Assembly: GCF_011745365.1 (NCBI RefSeq)
Contig: NW_024468917.1
Span: forward strand, 1,116,001 to 1,180,000
Reading direction: 5' to 3'
Origin: Cryphonectria parasitica EP155
Taxonomy: Eukaryota > Ascomycota > Sordariomycetes > Diaporthales > Cryphonectriaceae
DNA length: 64,000 nt
Part shown: positions 23,121 through 34,517 of the stretch, piece after piece
Position numbering within the stretch: position 1 is the first letter of the stretch
Layout: each line of letters starts with the position of its first letter
Program-made: the position numbers and the translations under genes
Notes under the pieces: model-generated
What the model was told of the DNA's origin: nothing
What the model saw: only the letters and a program-made list of their open reading frames with translations
Databases searched by the model: none

Positions 23121-23954
23121 CGGACGGTGTGTATTGATCGACTTTAATGAAAACCTAATACAAGAACTCAAATTCAACAAAATGGCGCATCATACCGTGT
23201 CTTGTGATGAAGATAGACAGCTTTTGGATTCAACCACTAAATTCGCTAGCCTAACATGCTGTCACAGTCTCAGGTGTCAGTGTCAGAGCCAAACCCTTCA
23301 AAGCTACGTGCATTAGCAGGGAGGCGCTGACAAGTGTGTGATTACATTTCTGCGCACTGTAGATGCCAAGAAACGTCCGAGCAGAGTTATTCTTGTCAGT
23401 ATCGAGATCAAGAATGCATGAAAAGCATATAATTGACGCTTGCCGCACTTCTCAATCCTGGTATTCGTACTGTAGTGCTGAACTTCTCCAATAATTAACA
23501 ATCGTTTTGCCCGTCTGTGCAGGGCACAACATGCATTTGATATGGCAGCGGGTCTCCAGCCAATCTGAACGCCGCCGGGTTTTCAGAGCCTAAATTGATG
23601 ACCCAGTTCCTAAAAAGTCCACCTGGGTATGCCACACCTTGAAGAAATATCTTTCGGGATATTAAAATGTTGAAAGAAACTATTGAGCAAAACATTAAAA
23701 AGAAGAAGGAAAAGAAACGCGGCCCCTGTTTAGACTGTCGTCGATGTTCCTGCTATCATGCTGACTAAACAGCCTTATCTTATCAGTCCAGTGCTACGGT
23801 GCAATCTGGCGGCCGTCTTTTTTCTTTTCTCTGTTTGCGCTGCCGCCCCAGCTTCCAAACAATCAAAAACCAAACCCCTCTCGCGACTTCTGCTTTCATC
23901 GGCGCCTTTCATCAAAACGACAACTCATCCTACCCCAAAGCGAGAGTCACAAGA
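23121..23954. other. Intergenic region between the RGS gene and the UPF0390 gene
   Basis: It contains the 3' region of the 7TM-RGS gene and the leader of the small basic-protein gene. An open frame runs from 23799 into that gene, but its start looks like untranslated sequence. Nothing else was recognised. Confidence 0.5.
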
Positions 23955-24206
23955 ATGGCTCAAGGCGCGATCAAACAGAAAGCGAAGCCCGCACCGATCT
24001 CGCGGACCAAGCAGAACAAGGGCTCGAAGGTCAAGAAACAAAAGTCATCCAAGGCCGACAAGCTGCAGAAGAAGTACACGTCGGGAATGGTTGCACAGAC
24101 AGAAAAGCTTTTAGGCGAGCGCGCCGGGCACCTCGAACTGATCGGCAAGGGAAAGAAGGCCAAAAAGGACGAGAAACACAAGGGCGGCACGAGGAAGTTT
24201 GGCTGA
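23955..24206 (+). CDS. UPF0390 (DUF2462) small basic protein
   Basis: A single exon encodes 83 residues. The ATG at 23955 was chosen over any upstream start in the same frame because the family begins exactly like this (MAQGAIKQKAK). The protein is very rich in lysine. It shows the family pattern of a basic N-terminus, a helix around KLQKKYTSGMVAQTEKLLGERAGHLEL, and a basic end, GGTRKFG. This family is widespread in eukaryotes and related to the human Leydig-cell-tumour 10 kDa homolog. Its composition suggests a nuclear or nucleolar site. The molecular role is not established. Confidence 0.85.
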   Translation: MAQGAIKQKAKPAPISRTKQNKGSKVKKQKSSKADKLQKKYTSGMVAQTEKLLGERAGHLELIGKGKKAKKDEKHKGGTRKFG

Positions 24207-26118
24207 GGTCGATTGCATCGTGGTCTCGCGCAGGCTTTTCAAAGGGCCGATCCGCTGTAGAATGTCTGGACACCGCCAGCGGTTCGACTCGCATATCAGC
24301 ATGACCAGCCGAATGAACATTTCGAGAGCTTCAACTACTAAGCTCATACCCTGGAGTTGGATCAGGAACTGGTAGAAGCTTGGATCACTGTGCCTGACGG
24401 ATTCTTCAGATCCCGAGGGACGTTCTCGAACACCTCCGTCAGGCAATGGGACGCGTGTCTGTATGATCGAGAATAATTCTTCAAAGGGGACGATGTACGG
24501 GCCTAGCCAAGAGGGACCGCGTGGAGTGAGAGGGGGCAGGATCACGCTCGCATGCCAGTGAAAATTCAGCGGAAGCGCTCGGCCCCTTGTTTAGGCAACA
24601 GCACAGAGAGCCTCCAGGTCTCTGCTTCAAACGAGGAGTGAATGATGATGCCATCCAGGACAAGGGTTTCTAGAGATCCGTGAAGACTTTTATGGTGGGT
24701 ACCTTTTCAGAACGACCGAAGACATCACCAGATTTAGAATTAAGAATGGAACACGATCTCCCTCTCGATTGTCGCCTGCCGCCTCTGAAAAGCGATGATC
24801 CAAATCTAGTATGGCAACAAGCGAATTCTTTGCTCGCCAATACCAGCGCGGGGTTTTCACCAAGACCACTCATGAATCAAGAGCGACTGCATCCAACGCC
24901 CGTTGGCTACAGGGCTCCAGGGGCCGTGTTGGATCCAGAATGTCGGGTCCGCCTTGCATATCCGAGATTACGTGCCGTCCACAAACAAACCTAACCGCAG
25001 AGCTGGGTCGCTGACGACCGCCCCGAGAATCCGGTACAGACTTGCTTGGTTGGTTGGGGCGGGAGAAGGGGGGGGGGGAGTTGAGACCTCGTTTGGCCTA
25101 ATTCGGCCATTAGAATTCTTGATAGAGAATCGCAGGCGACTTATACTACCTACTACGAGAGCACTCGTATTAAAGACAGACAAATACTTAGAGCATGGAG
25201 ATTTATATTTTAAGTTTAACGATTGAACGTTCAGCTGTCTGCGTATGGCCGAAAACGCCGATACTGCTTTGACTGCCAGGGGCCACTTTTCGATCTCCAG
25301 CAAACCCCCTTGTCATGCATCTTCGGTAGTCGCTCTTTTTGTCCTAGGATGACCTGAAACATTCAAAGCTTCGCTGTCGACGGTATATCGACTCGCTCAT
25401 GGTCTTCTTACAGGGAGCAGTAGGCACGATACACTTAGGAAGCGCTCACCGCTAATGCAAACTTCGTAAGCACCAGATAAGATCTACCCGAGGCTATTCG
25501 CTCCCCTGTCATCGACCTGGGCTTCCCACAGCCAGGAGCCAACTCAGACTCTCGCTGGGACTTTTGCGGGAGGCGATTTTGTACAGTGGTGTGCTCCAAC
25601 CAAGACTGGGAAATCTGCCGTTGTCCTATTTCGGAGCAGTGAAATCAACGCCTTGTTGTTGCTAAAGTCAAGGTCTGGTGTCCGCCCGCCAACGGATGTG
25701 GATATTTTGCTTCTTGCGCAGATCGAGATCGTTCGCAGTGGCAACATAGATCTCTCTGAACTGCGATCTCAATCTGCAGCTCACAAAATACCACCGAATA
25801 CCTGGGCAGAGCACCCCGGCGGGACAGCGGGCCACAGCGGCGGGCTCCGCTCGACCCAGCTCTTTGGGTTCCCTTGTACTTTCTTAGAGAGTCAGGAAGT
25901 TCGATGGTTGGGTGATCCTCTTCCACGGCGCCCTATTGGGCCTTCTCGATGATCACTGGACCCCGGCGCCTGAAATTGCTGTATCATGCGGGCCATTAGA
26001 CTTTCTTTTCGTCTCTTTCCCTCATCACTCTGGGGTGTCAGTTGCAGACCGCCCATCCTCTCCCAAGACTGGACCGCCGACCAGCACAGGTGGTGATCAG
26101 GCTTCCACTATAGCAGCC
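24207..26118. other. Intergenic region, 1.9 kb
   Basis: No intact gene was found. A minus-strand frame at 24545-24111 partly mirrors the UPF0390 gene. Its upstream half (QFLIQLQGMSLVVEALEMF) looks faintly helical but matches nothing I know. A run of G occurs near 25071-25079. The last 150 bases should be the leader of the methyltransferase gene. Confidence 0.45.
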
Positions 26119-27612
26119 ATGGCAAACAATCCAAACAGGCGCAGCCTTGGGGTCTTCAACATCGATGAGGCCTCTCTGGCCAACTTCGACTTCACCTTCA
26201 CCGAGACTCTGACAAGTAACGAGCCTGTAAGCTCCTTGTCTGTCCTCGTCGTTGCAATTCCCACGTATCCTTGCTAACCGCTGGATCTCCCTGTAGGCCG
26301 AAGCCCTGCCGTGAGTTGTTCATATTGGTATCAGTACCATGCTTGCAATCCTTTATTGACCGAATCTGTTCCAGAGACACACAATCCGTGACAGAAAGCG
26401 TTCTCCTCTCCCGTGAAGAGAATGGGCGAACCTACCATGCCTACAGAGAAGGAGGTTAGCCTAACGTTCTAGCTTTTCCATCGATCCAGACCTGGATATC
26501 CCCCTTGCCTCCCCCTTACTGACCGACCCGTAATCACTCCAGCATACTGGTTCCCCAACGACGAAGAAGAGGTAGAACGACTGCGCGTCATGCACGAGAT
26601 TATAAGAAGAGCAATGGGCGACGTGAACGGATACGCTCCCTGGACCCAGACAAACTACCCTCGGCGTGTCCTCGACGTGGGCACCGGGACGGGAGAATGG
26701 TGTTTCGACTTTGCCGAAGAGTTCCCGCAGACAGAGCTCATCATCGGCACCGACCTGTCCCAGATCCAACCGCCAGAGACGCCACCCAACGTCGTCTTCT
26801 GCATCGACGACTCCTCTCAGGAGTGGCTCGACACCGACCTCGACTACGTACACACGCGCTGTACCAATGGGTGCTGGGAGGACATCTTCAGCCAGATCAT
26901 CCAGCAGGCCTTTGACAAGCTGAACCCCGGCGGCTGGCTCGAGTGCCAGGAGCCTGACATGGAGCTGCACTGCGACGACGGGACCATGCCTGAGAACCAC
27001 GCCCTCCAGCAGTGGGTGGAAGAGCTCTACCGCCTGAGCCGCATAGCGGGCAAGCCCATCGATAATGCGCGGCGGCTGAAGGGTTGGTTCGAGGAGGCTG
27101 GGTTCGAGAATGTTGAGGAGAGGGTCTTCAAAGTCCCCACGTGCGCCTGGCCAGAGGAGAGAAACCAGAGGGAGCTCGGTTTCTGGATGGAAGAGATGCT
27201 CTCCAGTCACGTCTCGGGCATCAGCAGGGCGTACCAGTCGCGGGTGAACGGAATCTCTGTCGAGGAGCACGAGGTAAGTCCCCGTCTGTCTCCTTTGTTC
27301 TTCTTCTTTCTTTCTTTCTTCCTTTCTTTCTTTCTCCTTCTTCAATTCCTCTATTACCTCTTCGCACAAAAAGGCCTCCACACCCCCCTCTCCATCTGTT
27401 TTTTTTCCCCTCTCGTCCTTCTTTGTGGTTCTGTGTCTAATGATCTCAATCTTCGATGTGGTCCCTAGCTATCGTTGATTCCTGTCCGGACAGCGCTCAG
27501 GAACAGAAATGCACATACTTATATGCGCCTTCACGTCGTAACGGGTCGAAAGCCGGGTCTCAACAATAATGACCGATATAGACTTAACATACCGGAGGCA
27601 GAGGAGACATGA
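26119..27612 (+). CDS. LaeA-like SAM-dependent methyltransferase
   Basis: Five exons (26119-26226, 26297-26310, 26375-26454, 26543-27273, 27469-27612) give 358 residues. The second exon is only 14 nt, yet it is needed to join NEP to the PDTQSVTESV segment in frame. After a short variable N-terminus come HAYREGAYWFPNDEEE, the SAM-binding motif VLDVGTGTG at residues 110-118, LIIGTDLS, DYVHTRCTNG, LNPGGWLECQE, and the C-terminal TYMRLHVVTGRKPG. This is the pattern of the large fungal family related to LaeA, the regulator of secondary metabolism. Most members act on unknown substrates, so the protein is a class I methyltransferase of undefined target. The last intron (195 nt) is a long TTTC/TTCC pyrimidine tract. 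Confidence 0.85.
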
Positions 27613-28142
27613 AATCGAAAAACAAAGGAAAAGAAGAAGAAAATGAAACTTGCAAATGACACAGCGAGTGGCCGAGACAAATGAAAAGCTCCGCATGGAT
27701 CGGAGACCTCAGTACTGGTATATTTATTACCTTGTAACGAAATGCATTCGGCGAAATCACATCAAGCGGTGGAGTCCCGATATGCCAGTCTGGACTGGGA
27801 GCCTTGGCAATTGTGCATTGCTGATATATATTTATATGTTCCTTTGGCGTTTGAGGTTCGACATGGAGTCCGGGCCAAAGAGGACTATGTGAGACTGACA
27901 CGAGAAGGCATGGTGGGTAAAGGGGAAACATACGAGAAAATAAAAGAGAAATACCAATACGCATGCTTCTTTAGTTCACGGGTACTAATTTAGTAGACAG
28001 GGACTACTGCAAGGCATATACACACGTTCACGTCCTTGGATACATTCTCCAGGACTGTGTATATGATGCTCCAGTCTAGATAATTATGTATCCACGACTT
28101 CGGCAGGACATTGAATGACTCGCCCGACACCTTTTCCACCAC
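27613..28142. other. Convergent intergenic region
   Basis: It lies between the 3' ends of the methyltransferase gene and the cupin gene and should hold both terminators. No coding sequence or repeat was recognised. Confidence 0.5.
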
Positions 28143-28781
28143 CTATACCTCCGTCCTGACAGCCCACTCCAACGTCTTGGCCGTGCTCTCTCCCAACAGC
28201 TCCGTCAGCCCAGCCCTCGTCAGAAAGTCATGATCACAGTACTCAAACCCCGGCACCACCGTCTCGGAAATCAACAAGCCCTCCTCGCTCCCCTGAGCTC
28301 CCTCCACATCCGGCAGCAGGAAACTAGCCTTGTAGATACCGCCCTCCACAATCCACTGCAGCCGCTCACCACTGGCTACATCCGGCCCCACCACAAAAGT
28401 CTCAATCCTGCCACCCTCGTGGATGAGCACGTACCGACCTCGGCCCTTGTGCAGTGTATGGACCGTCCGGGCCCGGTTGCGATGAAAGTTGCCCTGCGGC
28501 GAGCGGGGCGTTAACAGGTAGAAGATGCTGGTGCTGGCGTTCCGGACCTTGGGATCGAAGCCCGGGCGCTGGGGCACGAGCGATAAGGTCTTCTCCGAGG
28601 CCGGGTCGAGGGGGAACGGCGATGGTATGAGCAGGGGGTCGCGGTCCGTCTCGACGAAGTAGCCTCCCTCGATATGCGGCAGCATGTTAAGGCTGGCTAT
28701 GATGGAGGCGATGCGGCTGGGCTCGGGAGCAGCCGGACCAGGCGCCACTTCGAAGAAAGGCTTAATTTCTACGGCAGCCAT
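28143..28781 (-). CDS. DUF985 cupin-fold protein
   Basis: An intronless gene encodes 212 residues. Family signatures are PHIEGGYFVETDRD near the N-terminus, STSIFYLLTP, NFHRNRARTVHTLHKGRG (cupin histidines), and the end region LLISETVVPGFEYCDHDFL. This matches the RmlC-like cupin family DUF985/Cupin_5, whose members are small soluble barrels. No reaction is firmly established for fungal members, and a sugar epimerase-like role is only a guess. A 40-residue insertion-like stretch between DPLL and STSIF makes it somewhat longer than bacterial relatives. It is convergent with the LaeA-like methyltransferase gene. Confidence 0.88.
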   Translation of the reverse strand: MAAVEIKPFFEVAPGPAAPEPSRIASIIASLNMLPHIEGGYFVETDRDPLLIPSPFPLDPASEKTLSLVPQRPGFDPKVRNASTSIFYLLTPRSPQGNFHRNRARTVHTLHKGRGRYVLIHEGGRIETFVVGPDVASGERLQWIVEGGIYKASFLLPDVEGAQGSEEGLLISETVVPGFEYCDHDFLTRAGLTELLGESTAKTLEWAVRTEV

Positions 28782-31700
28782 CTTGCTAGTCCTCGGAGGG
28801 GGCCCAAAGTCGACGAGAGACAGGTGTGTTCTTTGAGGGAGCTTCGGATGTTAATGTTGTGGTTGTCTCAAAACACCAGATTTCTTTTTGTCGGTAGGAA
28901 GATTGTGAAGCAGCTTTTGGGAATCTGACTGACTGACCGAGTGAGCGGTCCAGCTCAAGTTAGATTTGTTATCTAAGGCGATCCCGTGCGGGCCCTCAAG
29001 TGAGACCTGGGATTATTAATTCAAAATCGACCAGATTATCCTGCATGACAATGGACCTGTCCAAACATCATTTTAATAGGCTGACGCAGGCCACAACTCA
29101 AGCTTACCGTTTGTTCGCTCCACACGTCATCAGCTAGGGATCGGGCATCTCGGAACAGTGGGCGAAATGAGGTTTCTCAGCTGAAAGAAAGAAGAAGAAA
29201 ATATCTGGCTGTATAAATATTCAAGTACTAGAATACTTGGCTATTAAGATGATTTCTTTTAGATACCGGGTTTACAGTGCCTTTATCATGTAGTTGGATT
29301 ATTCTTCTTCAAGCCTCGGAAAAAGGAAGGAAAAAGAAGTGATAGGCCACAAGTGCAGCACTGCTTCATCATACACAGGTGAAGTGCTTGTTGGGTAAAA
29401 GAACGCAGTGGGAACAAGTAAATGGCAGGGACTTCGATGTGATCTGAGATGATTGAGATTTGGCTACCTCAGAAAGATACAGACTTCATCACGCATGGAT
29501 GTGCCTCCTTGAAGCTTAGATCTGGTGCTCAGTTAAATTTTCAGTAGCGAAGCACTCACTTGAAGCTACGCTCCCATTCAATAGAAGCCCGGCTAAAGGA
29601 AATAGAAGCCAGTGTGACAGCGTTCAAGTGACCATTCTTGCAACGTGATGGTTTTGGCTGAGGCATAGCCAAGGACGTCGTATATAAGTTGGCTGCCAAA
29701 TCACTGGGGCAGTAAACAGGCAAGTGGTTGGAAAGGTCTTCACAATCTTGAGCGGCAATGCCTCCATAGGTCAGTCCAACAATTGTACTGTCAACAACTA
29801 AAGAATCGAGTGCTGTGCCCTGGACTCTTCAACCACTATAGTCAGCTGTATATTGAGTCCTAATCTCCAGGAGCCTTGAATATGCTTTTCGATTTTTGTT
29901 TTGTGGGGGGGGGGGGGTTGGAGGTACTCATCATTCTTATAATTACTATTAAAATAAGGCATGTATCAATATGCTACATTCAGGAGTATGTATTCTGATA
30001 TTTATAAGTCTCAATTCTGGCATAGTACAAATACCTAGGTAGCTACAATATCCACACAGTCTCTCGATCTCGCCACTTGTGACAAGTTGATCAATGACAC
30101 CAACATTGAATCGCTTATGGTACACTAGACCAAGGCTTTGGGCTGCTGATTTCGATTGCTCGTGAAGATGTCTTTAATCACCTTTACCCACATGAAAGAC
30201 CTGCTGGCTCCTCATCTTATCTACGATATGCTGCATAGTTTCTTTTGTTGACCTGGTCAGAGAATATCTTCGATGGACTCCCTGTTGTGACCTTTTTGGA
30301 AAACTTCGTCAGAGTGCATGTCTTGCTTTTTCATTAGTGGGCAATTGGAAGGTCTCTGACTGTCACTCTGACCAATCTCCATTCTCATAAGACATTCGCA
30401 TATCAATGCACTTACGAGAAATGACCCCCTCTCCCCCTTGGCTCTAAAAAAGAGACAAGATCATGTGAAGTGGTCGGTATCGGTAGCTTACGTACATGTT
30501 GTAGTATTGCCAACAAAGGATGAGCTGATTGATAATGTGTCGTCCGTGTTCAGATACCTGATACCCCTTGTGCGGTGTGCTGTGTCAGGCTCAGCTAAGA
30601 ATTGCCCAAGATTCCGCATTCGGGCGGCGACGATGCCAATATGGGGCTGCACGTCCGAGTAAATCGGATATTAAAAGTATGATAATTATACTTTTGCCCC
30701 CCTTCTACGCGAGACAAAGTTCAGAACGGGTTCAGGTGCACCTCCACGCTCCTCGTATCTCGATTGTTGTTTCTTGGAAGGATCAGCTCCAAGATTGTGA
30801 TCTGGGCGAGATAAAATGTAAAATTGGTGTCGAGATGGGTGAGATGAAGAAGTTAGAATGTGTGCGAGTTAGCAAACCCCCTTTTTGTAGCTTGACAGGC
30901 GTGTAAACAATCAAGGCACTGGATTCCTTCTCCCGTGAATACTTGGTACGCTGTTCTAGTCAGTGGGTGGGGGAGGAGGTCAGGGGATGGTTTCTAGCGG
31001 GCTCCAGTGGGACCAGTCCGCGTGTTCCAGTAGGGTTGGTGCTGCTGCTCGTGTGCTGCTCCAATCTCGCCGGAGGAGCGAGACTCTGTCTTATGACATA
31101 GCACCACTGCGTACTACACAGTACAACACGTTAGTAATACCAACTCTTTGCAGCTTCTACAGCGGGCCACACCTACCATGGTATCTTCTCTCCAGGGCAT
31201 CAGGCTCACACTTGGTGCTCCTTCCATCATCCTCCAAGCCCTCTTACCTGATTCTGTCGTGCTCATTTCCCGTCTGCAGATGCACTATACACGCATGCAA
31301 CCAGTTCCTTGTTTTGCCCCGCTTCCTCTCTCCATCTCACCTCTGTTGGGGGGGGGGGGTGTGTATGTATGCATGTGGTTTCTCTCGCGCCGTATTACTC
31401 TCCGTACTCGAATTCCCTCCTCTCGTTTTGATATGATGTGTGCCATTTATTCTTGTTCCCTTCCTGTTGTCGTCCTCCTTGCTGCCCCTGGCCCTCGGTA
31501 TCGGTAACCTAATTCCGTTCACGATTCGCATCTGGGGCTGATTGGATTGGCGTCATTTTAGCACTGGAGCCTCCCCCTCTTGTCGTGCCCCAGTGCCCGT
31601 GCGCCCACGTTCGGATTCATCCCTTTTAAGCAGAGGCAGAGAGGCACGGCCAGAGGCACAGCCAGAGGCAAGAGGGCAGATACCCTTGGAGAGAGGGAAG

Positions 31701-32185
31701 CACGGAGCGTCGTGGGTTTGTTCCCCAGCTAGATCCAGGCCTTAGTCCAGGTCCAGGCCCGGCAGGCCAGCGAGTGACCACTACTGACTAAGTAACCAAC
31801 AACCCAACCAGCACCCCAGTCGCGAACCGCCTAAGCAAATCCCGCGGCGCGGAACGGCCAGACGAACCTCTCTCTCTAACGACTCCCTACCTCCAAAGAC
31901 TAGACTCCAGTCCAGACAAGAGTCTTTGCCAAACAAAAAAGCCAAAAGAAGACGCCTTGACTTCCGACCATCTACACCCCCCGCAGATCGAAATATCCTT
32001 TCAGCCCTTGGGAAACTTTGACGGCAACCAGAAGGCTTGACAGCCTTAGCAGCCTTCGCCAACCTGCGACCATCCGCAATTAGAGCTGGCCCCCTTGGCG
32101 AACAATTGCATTGTGTTGCGTTGTGTTGCGTTGCGTTCCTTTGCGTCGACTTGCCTCTACCACTCTCCGTCCCCGCGCAATAACT
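28782..32185. other. Long non-coding region, 3.4 kb
   Basis: No gene was found. A run of 13 G lies at 29905-29917 and another G-run near 31350. From about 31600 to 32185 the sequence becomes rich in C and in short imperfect repeats (AGGCAGAGAGGC-like near 31630, TTGCGTTGTG-like near 32110). It probably forms the leader and promoter of the ArfGAP gene. No transposon terminal repeats or protein remains were recognised. Confidence 0.45.
29905..29917. repeat. Run of 13 G
   Basis: A mononucleotide tract in the long gene-free region between the cupin and ArfGAP genes. Confidence 0.95.
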
Positions 32186-33963
32186 ATGAACGGTCCTTTG
32201 AACAAGCGCCAGCAGGCGCGCAACGAGAAAATTCTCCAGGACCTTGTTCACAATGTTGCCGGCAACAACACGTGCGCTGATTGCCAAGCCCGCAATCCAG
32301 GTGAGTCTGAATACCACCCTTGAACAGCGAGCGCGTTCATGGTCTCGTGTTCAACGATGCGCCTTGCTGACATCTTGTGAAACAGGCTGGGCCTCATGGA
32401 GCGTATGTCAACCTTCCTGCACCCTACGATTCCAATCCCGTCTTCGATGCGATCGAAATCTTCCGCAACCCATATCGGCGTCGGTCACGAGATGCTAATT
32501 TGGAGAATAGCTGGGCATCTTCCTCTGCATGAGATGCGCCTCGATCCATCGAAAGCTCGGCACCCACATATCCAAAGTCAAGTCGCTCACCATGGACGGT
32601 TGGTCAAACGAGCAGGTCGAGGTAAGGAACAGCACCTGGCACAGGAGGACACGGCAGAGATGATGCTGACGGGAGACACAGAACATGAGGAAGGTGGGCA
32701 ACATCACGTCCAATAAGCTCTACAACCCACAGAACAAGAAGCCTGCGATGCCAATCGACGCCGACGAGGTTGACTCTGCAATGGAACGCTTTATACGGTC
32801 AAAATACATGAACCAAGGACTGTCGACAATGCCTAGAAACCATACCGGCAGCACAGGATCGGACGAGACGCCACCACCCTTACCTCCCAAGAATACGGGC
32901 AAGTTCAGCTTCCGGTCTAGCTCGTCGACCTTTCCACTATTTTCGAGAAAGAAAGATCACAGCTCCCGATCTGGGCAGTCGAGCCCTCGCATGCCACCTG
33001 ACAGCCCCGATTCGGCGTCAGGCCACCGGCCCAAGGCCTCCAAGGTGTTTGGTGCAAGCCTGGGCTACGACAGCGAGGAGGACACGCAGAAGAAGCTGCT
33101 AAAGTTGCGGGAGCTGGGGTTCACCAATGACCGCAAGAACGAGGCGATACTCAAGGGCGTCAATGGCAACCTGGAAAGGACCATCGAGGCCTTGGTGCGG
33201 ATTGAGGGCCGCTCCCCTGTGGCGAGCCCTCGCGACGAGTTCCCCTCAGTGAGCAGGCCGTCCGTGTCCAGCAGCGGCCAGACAGGGCTGACTGTCGCCC
33301 GGGCTGAGATAGCACGGCCCATGTCAGCATCAACAAATCCCTTTGATATATCACCCGTCCAGCCAATATCCAGCCAGTCGACTGGTAACCTAGCGAATCG
33401 AAACCCCTTCTTCAACACCACCGCCACCGCCAGTACTAATCCTTTTGGCCTGACAACCACGCAGTCCAACGATGCTCTGAACCAGGCGTTCAATAACATG
33501 TCGCTGAACGGCCCTTCCTCGCAGCCACTGTTTCCTCACCATACTGGCGGTGTGCCTAATCAGCAGGCTCAGCAGGTGGTGTATCAGCAGGCAATGACCC
33601 CGCCCATGCCTGCAATGCCGCAGAACTATGCAGCCACGGCGTTTAATAGTAATCAGGCATATTACCAGCAGCAGGGACAGCAGCTCTCGCTCCAACCGGC
33701 GCAGCCCCTTCAGCCTGTGCATACTGGCTACAACCCATTCTTCAACAACTCCCCAGCAGCCCAGCAGCCACAAGCCCAACAATTTTCGCAATCGCCGGCT
33801 CCGAATACAGGCCTGGTGGCGAGCCAGGCCGGTGGGGCGTATGCTAATAACCCTTTTGCCCGGTCGCCGACACGAGTGGCATCACCGACACCCCTCGGAC
33901 AGATTCCGGAGCAGACACAGCAGAACTTCTACAGCGCACCGGTGCAGCAGCAGCAGCAGCAGC

Positions 33964-33998
<35 letters not shown>

Positions 33999-34517
33999 CC
34001 ACAACAGGCGCCCCAGGCGAACAACCCGTTCTTCACACAGCAAGCCTCAGGCTCGTACATGGCACCACAACCACAGTACAACCCGTACGGACAGCCCACA
34101 TCCCAGCAGGCACCACAGAGGCCCGACAAGGCTTCTATTCTAGCTCTGTATAACTATCCACAACTTGCGCCCCACCCCCAGCAGAACCCGCACCCGGACC
34201 AGATGCAGCAGCCTATGCAGCAGCCCGAGCAACCACAAGGCCCGGCAACCATCAATCAGGTATTGCAGACCCCTCCTAGTGCGCCGGCACCCATGGAGGC
34301 ACAAGTTGCTCCCGGATCCATGACGATACCCGGCAATAAAAATCCTTTCCTCAACAGCGGGGGGTCTCCACAGGCGGCTGCGGCTCAGGTGGCCAATATG
34401 GACGGGATGGTGGGCAACAGAAGCCGGGATAGTATGATGGCATTAGGAATGGAGTGGTCGAACGGGCGGCACAGCCCGGATGCGTTTGCCAGTCTCAGCG
34501 CGAGATCTCTGCGGTGA
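32186..34517 (+). CDS. ArfGAP/UBA protein with polyglutamine and NPF motifs (Gts1-like)
   Basis: Four exons (32186-32300, 32386-32402, 32511-32621, 32682-34517) give 692 residues. The second exon is only 17 nt and encodes the GWASWS part of the ArfGAP finger. The zinc finger is Cys30-x2-Cys33-x16-Cys50-x2-Cys53, followed by RKLGTHISKVKSLTMDGW. A UBA domain follows (KKLLKLRELGFTNDRKNEAILKGVNGN). The rest is disordered and rich in Gln, with 18 glutamines at residues 503-520 (6 CAG then 12 CAA codons). Seven NPF tripeptides are seen, the usual ligand of EH-domain endocytic proteins. ArfGAP, UBA and polyQ in this order is the layout of yeast Gts1. It should stimulate GTP hydrolysis on Arf GTPases in vesicle or endocytic traffic. 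Confidence 0.88.
33945..33998 (+). repeat. CAG/CAA trinucleotide repeat encoding polyglutamine
   Basis: Six CAG codons are followed by twelve CAA codons inside the ArfGAP gene, giving 18 glutamines. The block change from pure CAG to pure CAA suggests two separate expansions. Repeat length is likely to differ between strains. Confidence 0.95.

Noticed and set aside
23799..23954. Upstream start for the UPF0390 protein
   Set aside because: The extension is unlike the family, which begins at the internal ATG at 23955.
24255..24300. tRNA-like T-arm (GGTTCGACTC)
   Set aside because: No matching stem, D-arm, anticodon arm or acceptor stem could be built around it.
26461..27381. 306-codon minus-strand open frame
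   Set aside because: It is antisense to the methyltransferase gene and arises from its GC-rich third positions. It has no domain.
33628..34143. Plus-strand frame with poly-Asn
   Set aside because: It is an out-of-frame reading of the CAG/CAA repeat within the ArfGAP gene.
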